Source: Neelides folsomi (Eukaryota > Arthropoda > Collembola > Neelipleona > Neelidae). Taken from it: a stretch of 64,000 nt of DNA. Positions 1-12,300 of the stretch are shown one piece after another; position 1 is the stretch's first letter, and every line of letters begins with the position of its first letter. Below the pieces are notes generated by a model that was not told where the DNA came from, ran no database searches, and was given only the letters and a program-made list of their open reading frames with translations. A program made the translations under genes and the position numbers. The stretch is from the NCBI GenBank assembly GCA_034687125.1, contig JAQGBZ010000011.1:1-64000 (forward strand). The letters run 5' to 3'.

Positions 1-180
1 TTATATTTTTAGCTGCAATAAATTGCTTAATTTTCTCAAAAAAACGATTACTGCTAAGCAATTGGCGGGGAGTTTATATGTATTTGAATCTTGTTTTGTG
101 CGTAACAGACAATAAATCAATAATGATAGATTCTTTTACGATTTTTATTAATATTTAACTTGAATATTTTTAATTGATAG

Positions 181-659
181 TGCTGCTGATGGAACGAACA
201 TTGTGAAGGTGAGAATTTTCAGAAATCTGTTTGAAATCTTCTTAATGAGAAAATGAGAATAATAATATAATTTTTAGTTTACAAATATCAATCCTGATTT
301 TGAGACTCTTGGTTTATCCTTAGCTTTTTCGGGAATCAATCAAATTGGCTGTTGGTTACAAAAAGAACCCGACCGACTTCACCGACCAAATCCTCAACGA
401 ACTCAGATATCAAATGGAAAAGAAACCACTGGAGAAGCTTGTTCCTGACCCGGAGAAGGATATTGAAGAAGACGATGAGATCGTCTATGGCTCATTGACA
501 TTTGATCATATTGACCATTATAGAATTGAGTCGGATTCTGAATCACATGATGGCGAAACGGAAGAATACAGCACCAGCGCTGACGACACCGACAATGAAG
601 GAGCACCAGCCCAAGGACCAAAAGAACCCGAGCAAGGTCCATCGTCCATCACTAATTAA
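181..659 (+). CDS. 3' end of an unrecognised gene (last two exons)
   Basis: The gene begins to the left of the window. I read a short exon at 181-208 (acceptor ending at 180, donor GTGAGA at 209) and a terminal exon at 324-659 (acceptor TTATCCTTAG). The only frame of the short exon without a stop ends in phase 0 and runs straight into the terminal frame, giving ...GTNIVK then LFRESIKLAVGYKKNP. The terminal exon codes about 111 residues. It starts basic/amphipathic and ends in a low-complexity acidic Ser/Asp/Glu/Pro tail, as in the cytoplasmic tail of a membrane protein or a disordered C-terminus. No domain was recognised. A codon stop lies directly before 324 in this frame, so the exon cannot extend left. 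The frame is fairly sure, the 28 nt exon less so, and the function is unknown. Confidence 0.5.
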
Positions 660-866
660 TCGACACTTTTGTTGAATCAGGCTTGCTAAATTCTCTACTA
701 TTATATGAATATTAATGATTCTTTATACTGATATATATATCATACGTATTCTATTTCAATACTGATACATATGATACATATATATATATTATATACTAAA
801 TATTTCAAAATTATTGTTCTCGTCTCGAAAGCCCTATGAATATTTTCTCATTGTCAACCAAGTTTA

Positions 867-872
867 AATAAA
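867..872 (+). terminator. Poly(A) signal AATAAA
   Basis: A canonical AATAAA lies about 210 nt after the stop at 659, in a T-rich context. It fits the 3' end of the first gene. The stretch 660-1120 otherwise holds A+T-rich sequence and a short G-rich patch near 900-950, with no further gene seen; it separates two convergent genes. Confidence 0.5.
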
Positions 873-1120
873 TTCTTTTTGAGAAAAACCCTTTGCTTTC
901 GCCGAGGAAGATGAGAGGAGGCCTAAGGAGGGTTTCTCGAGACCTCAATCCATAGTTGGTTATCACATTTAAATACATTAAATGAACATTAACTTTACTT
1001 TAGGAGATGAGTGCGGGAGGATGGTAAATGAGGGCGAGTAAAACGCAATTAACTGTAACCATCAATGAATATGGAACATTGGGCATTTTAATAAATATGA
1101 GGCATGAGGAAGTCGATGGG

Positions 1121-2672
1121 TCAGCAGGGAACGAGTTGGTAGTTGAGGCTGAATCCCACGTCCATGTCGGAATTCTCATTATCTGCACAGACCGTGATGG
1201 AGAGGAATTGCCCCGTCCCTGTCTTGTTCACTAAATGGACATCATTTGGTTAAATAATTAAATATAATTAAGATTCTTCCAGTCGACATTTACCTTGAAG
1301 CATTCCATTGTTGAGAGTATCTCCGCAGAATTGTTGGCCATTGGCTAAGATGTAGTCACCGGCGCAGTCACTCGGGGCGATGCCTTCAATTACAATTCCA
1401 ATTTTAACTCTAATTTGGAAAATGTGGGGGAATACCGCTAAGCATGAAATTGTTTTCGGTGAGGAGCAAACTGCAGTAGCCGGACAGAAGATGGAAGCAA
1501 ACATTCATACAATAATTGTTAAGAAATTCCCCCATGCCGGAGTTGTAATTGAAGGACGTCAACGTCCCGGAACTTCCACTGTAATACTTAAAGACCATAG
1601 AGTCAGATTCAATTGAGGTTAAGCCTATTTAATTTACTTGGAGGCAGCCGCCAGGAGCTGAACACGCGTCACCCGGCTTGAGCTGAACAATTCGAATTTT
1701 CCAAGAACGTCCGTCCATCCCGGGGGCTAAGACGAATGTCAAAGTCACGGCCGTCGCTGACCCGCTCACGCCAATGTATTCTAAAACATCTCCCTTTATT
1801 CATTTCCTCCTTTTTCTAATTACAAACCTGATTGGCCAACGTTGTTTCCGCACAAGATGGGATACGTCGCCGTCATGCCGACAACTGACACCGTAAACGT
1901 GTCATTTGCACAAGTTCCTTCTGTTGGTCCTCGAATTTGAAAATCCACAAACTCGAGGTAGAACTGAGCCGCCTGGAGAAGATAGGAATTAACAATTAAG
2001 TTGATGAGAGTTAAAAACTAATGAGGTTTAATTAATAGTTAAAATTAAATTCGTTAACCGTTGCGGCTTTGTTGATCGTAATGGAACAAATGAGAGGTCC
2101 TGGGTCTTGAGCTGGATTGCTCGGATTAACAAAGTACGTGTTGTTGATTCCACTCGTCGCTCCACACGTCAAAGTCACTACCAACATACATTTCAAGGTT
2201 TAATAAATTTAATAACAATTATCTTGACCAATGAAGTTCAAGTTTCATCCCAGGCCCGCAATTCCCAATTCCTTACTTACAGACGCAACAAACTCCATAG
2301 TTTCCCGCGCACTTTCCATTTCCTACCCCGTTGTTGTTGTCGCATTCTCTTTGGGTGAAACAAACACCGACGTCGCCGGTCGTGGCGTTGCAAGGAACAT
2401 TGTCGAAAGTTACAATTGTGAAAATCCCACCAGAAGCAACTGTTTGTATTTTAATGTCATGCAAATAATTATCAAAGGATAAATAAAACAATTTTTATTT
2501 TACCTGATCTCCTTGCGGATCGATTGGTGGAGAGAATGGTTTCATTTGAACCAATAACTGGGACATTTTTGGGTTCCAAACCTCGTTCTTGACCTGAGAC
2601 GATGAGGAATGAAGTGACGTAGAGGGAGAGGATGGAAAAAGGCCCGATTTTGTTTGACCCTCGGGAGGTCAT
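1121..2672 (-). CDS. Secreted CUB-domain protein (361 aa, 8 exons)
   Basis: Exons (minus strand): 2504-2672, 2281-2439, 2059-2177, 1828-1972, 1638-1780, 1436-1586, 1294-1383, 1121-1230; all phases close to 362 codons including the stop. The ATG at 2670-2672 opens a signal peptide (residues 1-28, hydrophobic core SILSLYVTSFLIV). A Cys-rich N-terminal segment follows, with the GVCF...GNYGVCC pattern usual in arthropod CUB proteins. Then come CUB-like blocks: LTLTCGATSGINNTYFVNP, AAQFYLEFVDFQIRGP...C, a middle block ending CSAPGGCLQYYSGSSG, and a last block DCAGDYILANGQQFCGD closing with GFSLNYQLVPC and the stop. It should be secreted and extracellular; the ligand is unknown. Intron 6 is only 52 nt (1384-1435) but restores the frame exactly. 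Family membership is confident; orthology is not. Confidence 0.85.
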
Positions 2673-4107
2673 CGTTCGACGGTTTTCTTGAGGTTGGTTT
2701 CCACTCAGCCACTTACCCCACGACTGTTTTCTTATTTCCTCTCTTCCTCTTCGACTGAGGGCTAACGGGAGACCTGCGGTTCGAAATCGGACATTTCCAT
2801 GCTAATTGCAATATGGAAATTGCCAATTCCTGTCTCAATTTACTTACTAGGTACATTCTGCTTACTCTACATTCAAATGGTAATTTGTCATATTAAATGG
2901 AAGCCGCTCTAGTTCCCACTAAAACCAACCGTCGTCACCCGGCTGCTGGTGGGCCAAAAATCCCCTTAAACTATTCAACAATACAAATGACTCAAAGCCC
3001 CAAACAAACCAGCAACTTTGTCTTAAATCCATCTTTAACAAGTCTGCAAATTAAACCCATTGATGAAAGTTCAATAACTAAATATCCAAGTACTGTAAAA
3101 TACGTACGTACGATTAAATACACGTACCTAGATATTTATCAATATACTTATCGTATGAACAAATGTATTATAATTTTAATTTAATAAAGTATGAGGAAAT
3201 TAAAACATTTGTGTACTCGTATATGCAATATGTAAATGTATTAAAATATGTAAAATCAAATAATCAAATACTCTTTTGTCATTATTGGTCGTATGTTGTT
3301 ATATATAGGTTCGGAGATTAACATAAATGTGATGGGAATAATTGTGTTAAATATGTTATTAATAAAGTGATCACATTCATAATTTATTTCTCAAAATAAT
3401 TAATGAATTAATTTGTTGTTGTAACTTATAATTATATTTTTTAAATTATACTTTTTGTGACACTCGTCAAACTATGAAGAAATTCATAGTAAATTCATAA
3501 TATATATGTAAGTACATATTTATTAGTAATTGTACAGCAATACACTAGATAGGTTTAGCCTTTGAGTAAATTACTTATATCTGCTTGTTTTATATCGAGC
3601 TGTAGAATTATCATTACCCATACAGGGTGGGCCATAGGTCGCTTTCTTTTTTAAATAAACAATCGTATAAAAAAGAAAGCAATTTATGGCCCACCCTGTA
3701 CAAATACAAATACATAGATCAAATGTACCTATGTTTGCAAGATTTGATCTATATATCTACTTCAAATGTATCTATATTAAGTGTTTAATTATTTTACAAA
3801 GATTTTCCAACTTTTTTGACTAGCATATCAGTTATAACTTACTTAATAACTTATATGTATTTAAGTATAACGATATATATAATAATAACCCTTATAACCA
3901 GAAGAAAAGATCAAGCAAACCCCCAAGGAGTTTATGCAATTTTAGTTAAATAATTAATAAAATGATAATTAAGTATATTAATTATATGATTAGATTTCCA
4001 CATCAATCTTTAGTACTTGGATAATACAAGTGTGAATAAACACTTGTTTTCATTTGAGAGCTTTCAACTACATAGAGAAAATAAAATGTTTCTTTCCAAT
4101 CCTTTTC
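2673..4107. other. Intergenic region, A+T-rich, between the CUB and corazonin genes
   Basis: No gene was seen here. It holds the upstream region of the CUB gene (2673-2900) and one hairpin MITE at 3621-3700. The rest is A+T-rich with runs such as GTACGTACG near 3107. The open frame at 2897-3184 has low-complexity composition and no splice or family support. Confidence 0.5.
3621..3700. mobile_element. Hairpin MITE, copy 1 (80 bp, TA-flanked)
   Basis: The sequence TACAGGGTGGGCCATA at the left end is mirrored by TATGGCCCACCCTGTA at the right end. The inner arms (CTTTCTTTTTT and AAAAAAGAAAG) also pair, so almost the whole element folds on itself. TA at both ends fits a Tc1/mariner-type target duplication. 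It has no coding capacity. A second copy at 18223-18293 shares the ends and the inner arm, which shows this is a dispersed family. Confidence 0.85.
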
Positions 4108-4610
4108 TCATTTCTTCTCATTTCCACCATCTTGATCAAAAATGGGTCCAACCCAAAGTGGCGGTTTTCGATTGCTCAGAGACAATTTCCGGGTCCCAAA
4201 CTGAAATGACCAAATAAACAGATTGAAATCCTCCATAATTGAAAGGGGTAATTTGGTCCCTCGATTTGGGGAATTACCGGAGGGGAGTAATCGATGGTTC
4301 GCAAGTTCTGTCTGGCTAATCTCAATTCCTCGAGGGGCGGCTGGTCGATGAGGTCAAGGAGGGGGACTGAGCTCCCTCCACTGCGTTTCCCATTCGTCCA
4401 CCCTCGAGAGTACTGGAAAGTCTGGCACTCGTTGCCTACGATGACGAGGACGGCGAGAAGGAAAAGGAGCTTCCAAGGAACCACCTGACCCGACCTGACC
4501 CAACATTTAATTTTCACCTCTTTTCTCACTAACATTAATTCTCACTAACATTAAGGAGGAACTTACATTTTGAGGAGAGCTGAGGGAGAGGCCTGGAGTG
4601 CTTTGTTCAT
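4108..4610 (-). CDS. Crz: Corazonin neuropeptide prohormone
   Basis: Exons (minus strand): 4567-4610, 4278-4494, 4108-4200, with introns of 72 and 77 nt; phases close to 118 codons (117 aa). Residues 39-49 (4392-4424) read QTFQYSRGWTN, the exact canonical corazonin peptide. They are followed by Gly50 (amide donor) and the Lys-Arg cleavage site 51-52, so the product is pGlu-...-Asn-amide. A hydrophobic signal peptide (KLLFLLAVLVIVGNEC) ends just before Gln39. The rest is the corazonin-associated peptide. Two starts are possible: the ATG at 4610, or a second Met (residue 15) formed across the first exon junction, right before the signal peptide. In arthropods corazonin acts through a GnRH-related receptor in stress, metabolic and moulting-related signalling. 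Identity is very strong; the last exon is inferred from its splice sites and phase. Confidence 0.93.
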
Positions 4611-4653
4611 TGCACGTTCTTGTTCTGGAGGAGACGGAGAGGAGTCGTGGGCT

Positions 4654-4665
4654 CATATATATATA
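4654..4665 (-). promoter_or_regulatory. TATA box of the corazonin gene
   Basis: An uninterrupted TA run (TATATATATATG on the minus strand) lies about 45-55 nt upstream of the ATG at 4610. That places a start site near 4630 and gives a leader of roughly 20-25 nt. It stands out because the local sequence is G+C-richer than its surroundings. Confidence 0.55.
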
Positions 4666-4962
4666 CTCCTGGACTAATTGCAGCTCTGGGTCTGTTGGTC
4701 GTCCAGCGTCTCGAGGGACTCCTTTGACACGACACCCACTAATTGGGAAGGAGGGCAAGAAGTGAAAGACGATCTTCGACATTCGACACCGCCCACACGA
4801 AAAGAACCATAATGACAAAGGAATGGTGTTAGAAATGAGAGGGGAATTCATTAAGAGAAGAAGATGAAAAGCTGACCTCACTTCGATGACTCCCGCCACG
4901 CCTCATTTCTACCGAATTCGGTCCCCTCTAATTTCACAAAATATAATTGAGATTTCCTTTCA

Positions 4963-5891
4963 CCAATTACGTATTAGTAATTAACAAAATCACAAAGGTG
5001 AAATATTCCAAAGAGAAATCCAGAACCAAACCAAAGACTTTATCATTTCCTTTCTTCAAAATTTCCCCAAATTACAAATTATCCAATGAATAAAACAACG
5101 CTCATTTGGATTCCAATACAAACAAAGATATCTAATTATTGTTTAATTCCGCCCCCTCCCCGTATATAATAATTACGTGGGCTTAAAACTATTAATTTGC
5201 ATTACATCATTACATAGGAATTAGACAATTGATTCGTCGAGGAAATTCTTGTGTGTAACATCATAAATTACAATAATTTATGAGGTTCTTTGAAATTCCC
5301 AATAAGACGGAATATTTCTTGTAATTTATGGCAAGATGAGAAATATTGCGGAGCTTCGTGTTGTTTTAGCCCTCAATGATCCAGCTATAATTCGGTCTAG
5401 TGGTTGAGGATTCAATTACGTAAAAGTAATTAATTAACAAAATCACAAAGGTGAAATATTCCAAAGATAAGTCTCAGCCCAACCACCGAAAAGCGTGCAT
5501 CATATTTCTCTCTTCCTCATAAAAACCATCAATAAATAAGAATATATATCAACCTTTCTGTCCTTTTTCTCAAAAAATATAATATTTAAATCCTGTAAAA
5601 GATACTTTTTTGTCCGTATCAACCATGGTACATTATGTGATATGTGGGATTAGTTATTACGTGGGCTAAAAACTATTGATTGGCATTACAGTATTACATA
5701 GGGATTAGACAATTGATTCGTTTCTTGTATGTATTATAAATTACTAATTATAATATTATGTATGATGCTCTTTAAAATTCCCAATAAGACGGAATATTCC
5801 TTGTATGGCGAAATGAGAAAGATTGAGGAACTACGTGTTGTTTTCTCCCTCAATGATCCAGCTTTAATTCTGTCAAGTGGTTGAGGATTAA
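4963..5891. repeat. Tandem duplication of a ~450 bp unit upstream of corazonin
   Basis: Unit 1 (about 4963-5411) and unit 2 (about 5412-5891) share ordered blocks: CAATTACGTA followed by AACAAAATCACAAAGGTGAA; then TTACGTGGGCT...AAAACTATT; then ATTAGACAATTGATTCGT; then CAATAAGACGGAATATT; then CTCAATGATCCAGCT and GTGGTTGAGGATT. The copies differ by scattered substitutions and small indels, so the duplication is not recent. It lies 0.35-1.3 kb upstream of the corazonin start. No coding frame runs through it. Confidence 0.85.
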
Positions 5892-8800
5892 AAGAAGAAT
5901 TTCACCATCAAGCTCTGAGAGAACCTGTTGATTGTAGTCGGTGGGTCACACGCCTCTTTTTTCTATTATATAAATACATACTTTTCATAGTTATAAATTC
6001 GGATGGCGCAAACCTTTCCTTCAGATTGCATAAATTCAAGTTCAATAAAATCCAATATTTAATATGCTCAGAACCTGGAACATCCAAACAATTAACTAGT
6101 TTAGATACTGAATATTATATCAGTAATTATGTAAATATTAATTAAACCACAAAATTAAGCTTTATTAAGACTAGTTATTATAATATATATATATATATAT
6201 AATACATGAGTATTTAATCTTTGTATATATACAAATTAATAACTATGTAAGTAATTAATATTAATTACAGACACGTGAATTTTCATGACACTTGTTTATT
6301 TTAACTTACGATTAATATTTTAATCCTTTTCATAATTCACGTCTATTGTATAAGCAGTTGAGCAGACATTAAATACTTGTTGTTCATTAAACACTTGGTT
6401 TAAAGGAGGCGTGGTGTTATTTTCATTCTTAATCCTTGGTATGTACCAATTATGCAAAGGCATGCTTGTAAATACGAATCTCTATATAAACCTGCATAAA
6501 ATAATTAGACATGAAGACATTAACCCTTAATTATAATGTCGAAACAGTTGGCATAACGTAGGAGAATAAATATTATATGTAACACTACTCATTACAGATT
6601 ATCAAAATATGGAACTGGCGTAATTTCCAATTAATTACAATATTATTATTCATGACGAGATAGAGTTGTAAATTTGTAATTAATGCTAAGTACAAGAGTA
6701 GTTTACGTTTCCAATCTTCCATATAGAAACGGAAAAAGTTTTCTTTTTAAGACACCTTACAATGTGCCATGTGCAACGGTTCGAATCATCTCGTATAATT
6801 ATTCTTTGACATTGACACGAATTCAATGCGTACATTTTCCTTTGCGTATCCATTTCTCTTTCAACTGTGATGTCAATCTGAACGTAAGATCTGGATTAAA
6901 AAAATTAAATGTAGTAAAAACCTGAAATAGACAAATGGAAATTAAGACTTAAGTATTTACGAATAGTCAATGGAAAAAACAAAACTCATGGAAAAATATC
7001 TGCTAACAATAAGTGGAAAGTTACCTGAGAAAGTATTAAGTAATTTTTAATAGACAGTTAGATGTATCCATGTAAGTATAATATGTAAGTATTAAAAAAA
7101 ATTAAAACTCGCGACTCTACAAATAAATATTTTATTACAAAGATGGATATTTTATTACAAACATAAATAAATATTTATGTTATGGATGAATAATTACAAT
7201 TACAATAATAAGTATTATATACATACATATTGCAAATTCATAGATCTTTATCTACGTATTAAGCCTTCAACTCTTAGAACTCGTCTTGTGTTTTATTGTG
7301 GACGAAAAGAAAAGGTTAGGTGAATTCCAAGAGCTAAACATGTTTTTATATTTATTTCCATTCAAGGAAATGGGTTTACATACTCACATAGGTAGGTCTT
7401 TTCACAATATATCTAATTATTGTTGCAAGTTCATAAATATAAATGGGAATTAAATAAATGATTAACTTAAATTGATGAGGAAATGGGGAACACTATTTTT
7501 ACCGATTTGGGAATGAGAATTTTATTCGATTTATTGAGCCGTTTAACCTTCTTTGAGTTCTTTGCCCATTAGACTTTGACGGGAAAAGATCGGAGAGAAA
7601 ATTATTTATTTACTCATTGAGGGTCTCTTAAGAATTGAGATAAAGATAATGGTAATTCATTTATAGTTTATGTATTGATTAATAGGCACAATTGATGCCA
7701 TGCATGATCTTGTTCTTTCTCCACTTTCCCACTCGACGTACATTTAATGACTCTTTTTATCCCTTTTCCTATTTAGGCAATTTATGTTTCATAGTTTTAT
7801 AAAAATTAATTGAATGTCCAATAAGCCAATTTAATATTATAATCAATATGGAGACAAATTCAATGAATGTTTAACGCATTACATAATTACATAAATAAAT
7901 AAAGACTTTTAACCTAGACATAACAAATTAATGGAGATCTATAAATCTACATATAAATTTTTCTCCTCCGTCGCCCATGACTTAAAAAAGATTTTTGAAT
8001 CGTTGATTATGCATATTTATATAATTTATTTATGTATAATGACTAAATGCATTTATGAGTTTAATTGATTAAAAAAGTATATGAATGTACAGAGCAGAAG
8101 TCGACTCACTCGGTATCAATACACAATAAAAATAAACACGATATATCTTTTAACAATAAATGTCCAATTCCAAGTATTTATGTATTGGTGTACCAAGAAG
8201 TATGTACTTGTATTGAAAGTGTATGTACATACTTATAAAAGACATTTGTGGCCGAAGAGATATGATAAACATTTGATTTAATATTTACGTAAGTAGATTG
8301 AATGTCTGGAAGTTCCTCATTTATTTACAAGGGCGAGATAAGTCTTCGTCCATAGTTTCTTCCATGTTGACATGCCCTCTTAAAATATAATAAATCCGTA
8401 TATTTAACAAACAGTCCAGTAAAATTATACATTATACCAAGAAGGTATAAAATACAAAATAAAATATATGCCATATATAAATATTTATACTTTGTATACA
8501 CTAAATATATAAGTAGTATAACGATGGGGCGATTGAAAGCTTAAAAGGAACAAGATTCCCCACCGAGGTTTCAGTTTACCAAGAAAGGTGTACAAACGAA
8601 GAAGTGAATATTTAAATGATCAGATCAAAGATCAGTTGCCTTCAATAATATTCTATAAACAATATAAACATTAATGGGAAAGAACTTGACATCACTAGTG
8701 CACATTGTTTTAAAGCATTTTGTTTAAATCAATTAAAATTATTAATTTTACATATACAACTACGTTATTTCATGTTAATTAATATCATACTTGGTTCAAT

Positions 8801-8939
8801 TGGTAATTGATTAATTAATTAATTCATTTGGAACTTTAATCGGACTTTGGTTTAATTGAACTTGGATTTGAAGTGATCTTTCGGTTCCCAAGTTGAATCT
8901 GTTGATCTTTGGATGTTGTGTGAGTGAGAGTCTGCCAGC
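5892..8939. other. Intergenic A+T-rich region
   Basis: This lies between the corazonin upstream block and the Lst2 leader, which are divergently transcribed. It contains simple TA runs (around 6180-6200) and nothing I can assign. The frames at 6683-6925 and 8081-8281 lack splice support and look like chance frames. Confidence 0.5.
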
Positions 8940-9381
8940 CAACGATTCACTTTTGAACAATTGTGGGGAGAGTTGTTTGGAGCAGACGGCGCAGCGGTAG
9001 CGGAAATCTCTGTCTGAGGACCCAAACGCCCCCCTGCCCCCCGACACCCCTCCTCTCTCTACTAGTCCCATTCTCTTGGGGAAAAAGGAGAGAGTTACAC
9101 TCCGACTTCCTCCGAAGATCCCACGGGAAACCCGGGGGACAAACAAAGTCCTCGACCTTAAATAAACTCCGATTCGGGGGGACGGAAGGGCCAGGAGTCG
9201 CCGTCGCCCACGAGGATTCGTCCCCATCAACCCATACGCCAATCAGCCTGACCCCAAATTCACAGTTACCCATCTCACCCACATTTCCCCACGAAGACTC
9301 ACGAAGAGCATGAGAGCGGAGTCAGAGGACTGGAGGAAATTAGTGCTGATCAACCTTTGACCTCTCCAGGAGATCTGAATC
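8940..9381 (+). promoter_or_regulatory. G+C-rich promoter/5' leader of Lst2
   Basis: An abrupt G+C- and CpG-rich block precedes the Lst2 ATG at 9382 and contrasts with the A+T-rich flanks. Long frames exist on both strands (for example 8963-9313), as expected from low stop density in such sequence. None resembles a protein family. It is best read as a core promoter plus first-exon leader; the transcription start cannot be placed. Confidence 0.5.
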
Positions 9382-12300
9382 ATGAATTCCATCCGGAAAT
9401 GGCTCTACAGGCCAAAGGTGAGAATTTATTCCAATTTTTTTACAATTTTAGAATCAGGGAGATTTTCTTTGTTTTAAATTTAAAATTGAGGTATAAATTA
9501 GGACTGATGTACTTGAGCTCCTTTAGTTCAGTAGTTAAATTAAAATTTTGACCAAGGGCGTTGGTAATTTTGGACAAAGGAAAATGGGAAAGACTGGGGG
9601 GAGGGGTTTATTGTTCAACTCGTGAGATTTGCTAAAACATTCGCAATTCCCATTTATTACTGAACCACAAGGTTCCCTTCACTTTGCTTCAATTTCCACT
9701 TTCTTGTGTGGATGAAATTACAAACATTGTTGGGCCTATGTCTTTAGCATGTATTTTATAAGTTTTATTAATTGGGGTTGAGTTGAATTTGAAAATTTGA
9801 AGGTTCTTTGTTTCTCGTCCAGGAATCCTTTGTTAACTATTGGATATAAATGTAAAACCATTCGCTTGTTTTGCATAATTTTTTTATTGGTCTTTGAGGG
9901 CCATTTAATTAGATATTTATTATTATTTAGCGAGGCAATTCGACGCTTTATTAGCTCTTACTTTCAACTTATAATTTGTTTTAGTTGTGATTTAATCCAT
10001 AGGCGATCAAATTCATAAGAATTATAAAGTATGCAAAAAAATATACTATGTTATCTCTATACCTGAGAATATTATATAGCCATTCGATATAGTAATTTTT
10101 TGTTATTTTTTCCATTTTAATTAAATGCGTAGTTGTGTGAATGTACGTAGCACAGGAATACCATGGATTTTCATGTAAGTACATATATTATATTTGTATG
10201 TATATTACCCCAAACCATTTGTTCCAATTATGGATTAATAAATAGAGAAACATGTGTGTTATGGGCTGAAGATCATTAGAAATTAGGAAATTAGCAGTCG
10301 TGAGGTTTTAGTTAGTTGAGCACATTCGAGAGTTGAAGAAATGTAGAGGAGAATAATGGAAGTAAAAAAGGGTTTATGAGTTTATCTCTCTCGCATGACG
10401 GGAAGTGGAGTACATGGGCTGAGAATACCTTTAGAGCTATCACCTCAATAATGGGCTTTATCCCATCTACACATCGACGATGCGAGAAACCTATTTTGAG
10501 TGGAAATGGGAATGGCTAGGTATTCTCCTAAGTCCTGTACAATCCCATTACCTCCTGCTTTTGCAATCTCCCCATTATTGAAATATTGTGTGAAGAAAGA
10601 GAAGGAGTTGTTTTTAATACACCTCTTTCAGACCTAATCAGACTCCTACATCTATCCATTATATATATTGTACATGTATATTGTATATTGTACACGTGGA
10701 AAGGAATAATTGAGGCATCTCAATAATTTATTAATTATATTCATACAACATTCAACATACAGAACCTCAAGTTCAAAACATTTATTAATTTAGGAATGAT
10801 TTAAGAAATTTTATATTCCTGCTACGCACCCTGTACATGTAAATATATTCTACGAACTATTATGGACCATCCCCTATCTTCACATTCCGCTTAGAACCGT
10901 TATTAAAAACACTCCTTTGGTGCATAATACATACTTATGAGTAGTATGGAAGATAAATAAGAAAATGGATGTCTCAAATTACAATATTTCCGTAGTCAAA
11001 TTGAATGTGTTCTTTCCAATGTGCATTTTGAATGGAGGTAAACATTGTAATAAAATCTAAATGGCTTCTGTTTCAACTGTCATAAATACAATAAATACAT
11101 ATTAAAACGTGATTTATCATTAGCCCAACAAGGTGTTATCTCAAAACCGCATTTATCAAATATTTCTTATTTGCTCACAACCAATCGAATCCAATTGAAC
11201 TATGGGGACTTTCTATCTCCAAACCACAATGGGGAAAGTGAATTCAACCCCCGACCAATTAAACCAAATATCACCGGACGAAATCTGGGCAAATATTTCA
11301 ATTGGTTTCCAATTTCCAAAATAGGAAATGGGTTTTACGCTTCTTCTTTTCCCATTTTCAAATTCAACAACAACCATACTTGTGTTTTGTACTATGAGAT
11401 TATTTAAGGGGTGATTGACGTCTTTGAATCTCTCATATTCCTCAATACCACAATGTTGTTCGTGTGAGGAATTGTCGTGTCGGGGTTTACACTTCCCTTC
11501 TTTATCAAATATGCCGTGATGAGCGGTCGACGGCTACATGACAAAAACAGGAGTGGGTAATTGATAAATGGAATTTTACATGAGCCTTCGACAAAACTCC
11601 ACCAAACCTTTCATCGATCCTTTTAACGAGCGAATTCATAAATAAATGACATCGACTCGACTGCTCCTTTGCGAACACACAGAGAGGAAATGTGTTGTTC
11701 ATGGACAGTTGTCACGTTCGATCTTTATGTCTTTAATGGGATAGAGTAATTATTAATTAGTGAGCTTTTGACCAATGCACCCTTTTCAAATACGTCATTT
11801 CCCCCCTTAGAACTCATTACCTTCGTGTTTAATTGAGGGGTAATTGGGAGTAATTGAATTTACAAATTTTGTATTTATATAATAATGCGCTAAAGCATTA
11901 ACTACGAAGCTTATGTATTAATTAAGAAATTTTACTCCACAGATAGGAATTACATTTAGGCTGGTTGATTGTGCAGTAAATAATATCATTAGTAGAGCAT
12001 GGAAAATCCAATCGTGGAGAAGTGAGTAATTGGCCATTTGATGCTACCAATGCGTTTATTATTACAAATGCCAATTCTATGCAAATTTGATTTGATTGTT
12101 ATTTGATTATGATAGTTAGCTAATAATAATGATAATAATAATAAGTTATATCATCCATTTATCAAAATTCCATTTTCCTCATTTTCCTTCATTTTTAATA
12201 CAGCGAAACGTCACACGGGATTTCAAAATTGAAAAATTGATATTATTCTATTAATTCCATTATTCATGGAACGGAATATATAATATTGATACAAATTGAA

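Noticed and set aside
1410-1435. A 26 nt intron in the CUB gene ending at AAATTAG
   Set aside because: It is too short and leads to a stop; the 52 nt intron 1384-1435 keeps the frame and restores the CUB pattern.
6760-6800. GGTTCGAATC resembling a tRNA T-loop
   Set aside because: No paired T-stem, anticodon arm or acceptor stem can be drawn around it.
6683-6925. Frame beginning MLSTRVVYVSNLPYRNG, recalling an RRM RNP2 motif
   Set aside because: No RNP1 motif or fold follows, there is no splice support, and the rest is random-like.
8811-9313. Overlapping 110-140 codon frames on both strands before Lst2
   Set aside because: They sit in a G+C-rich leader with few stops, look like no family, and the Lst2 start at 9382 explains the block.
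10830-10845. CACCCTGTA, like one end of the hairpin MITE
   Set aside because: No partner end lies nearby and the similarity is only nine bases.
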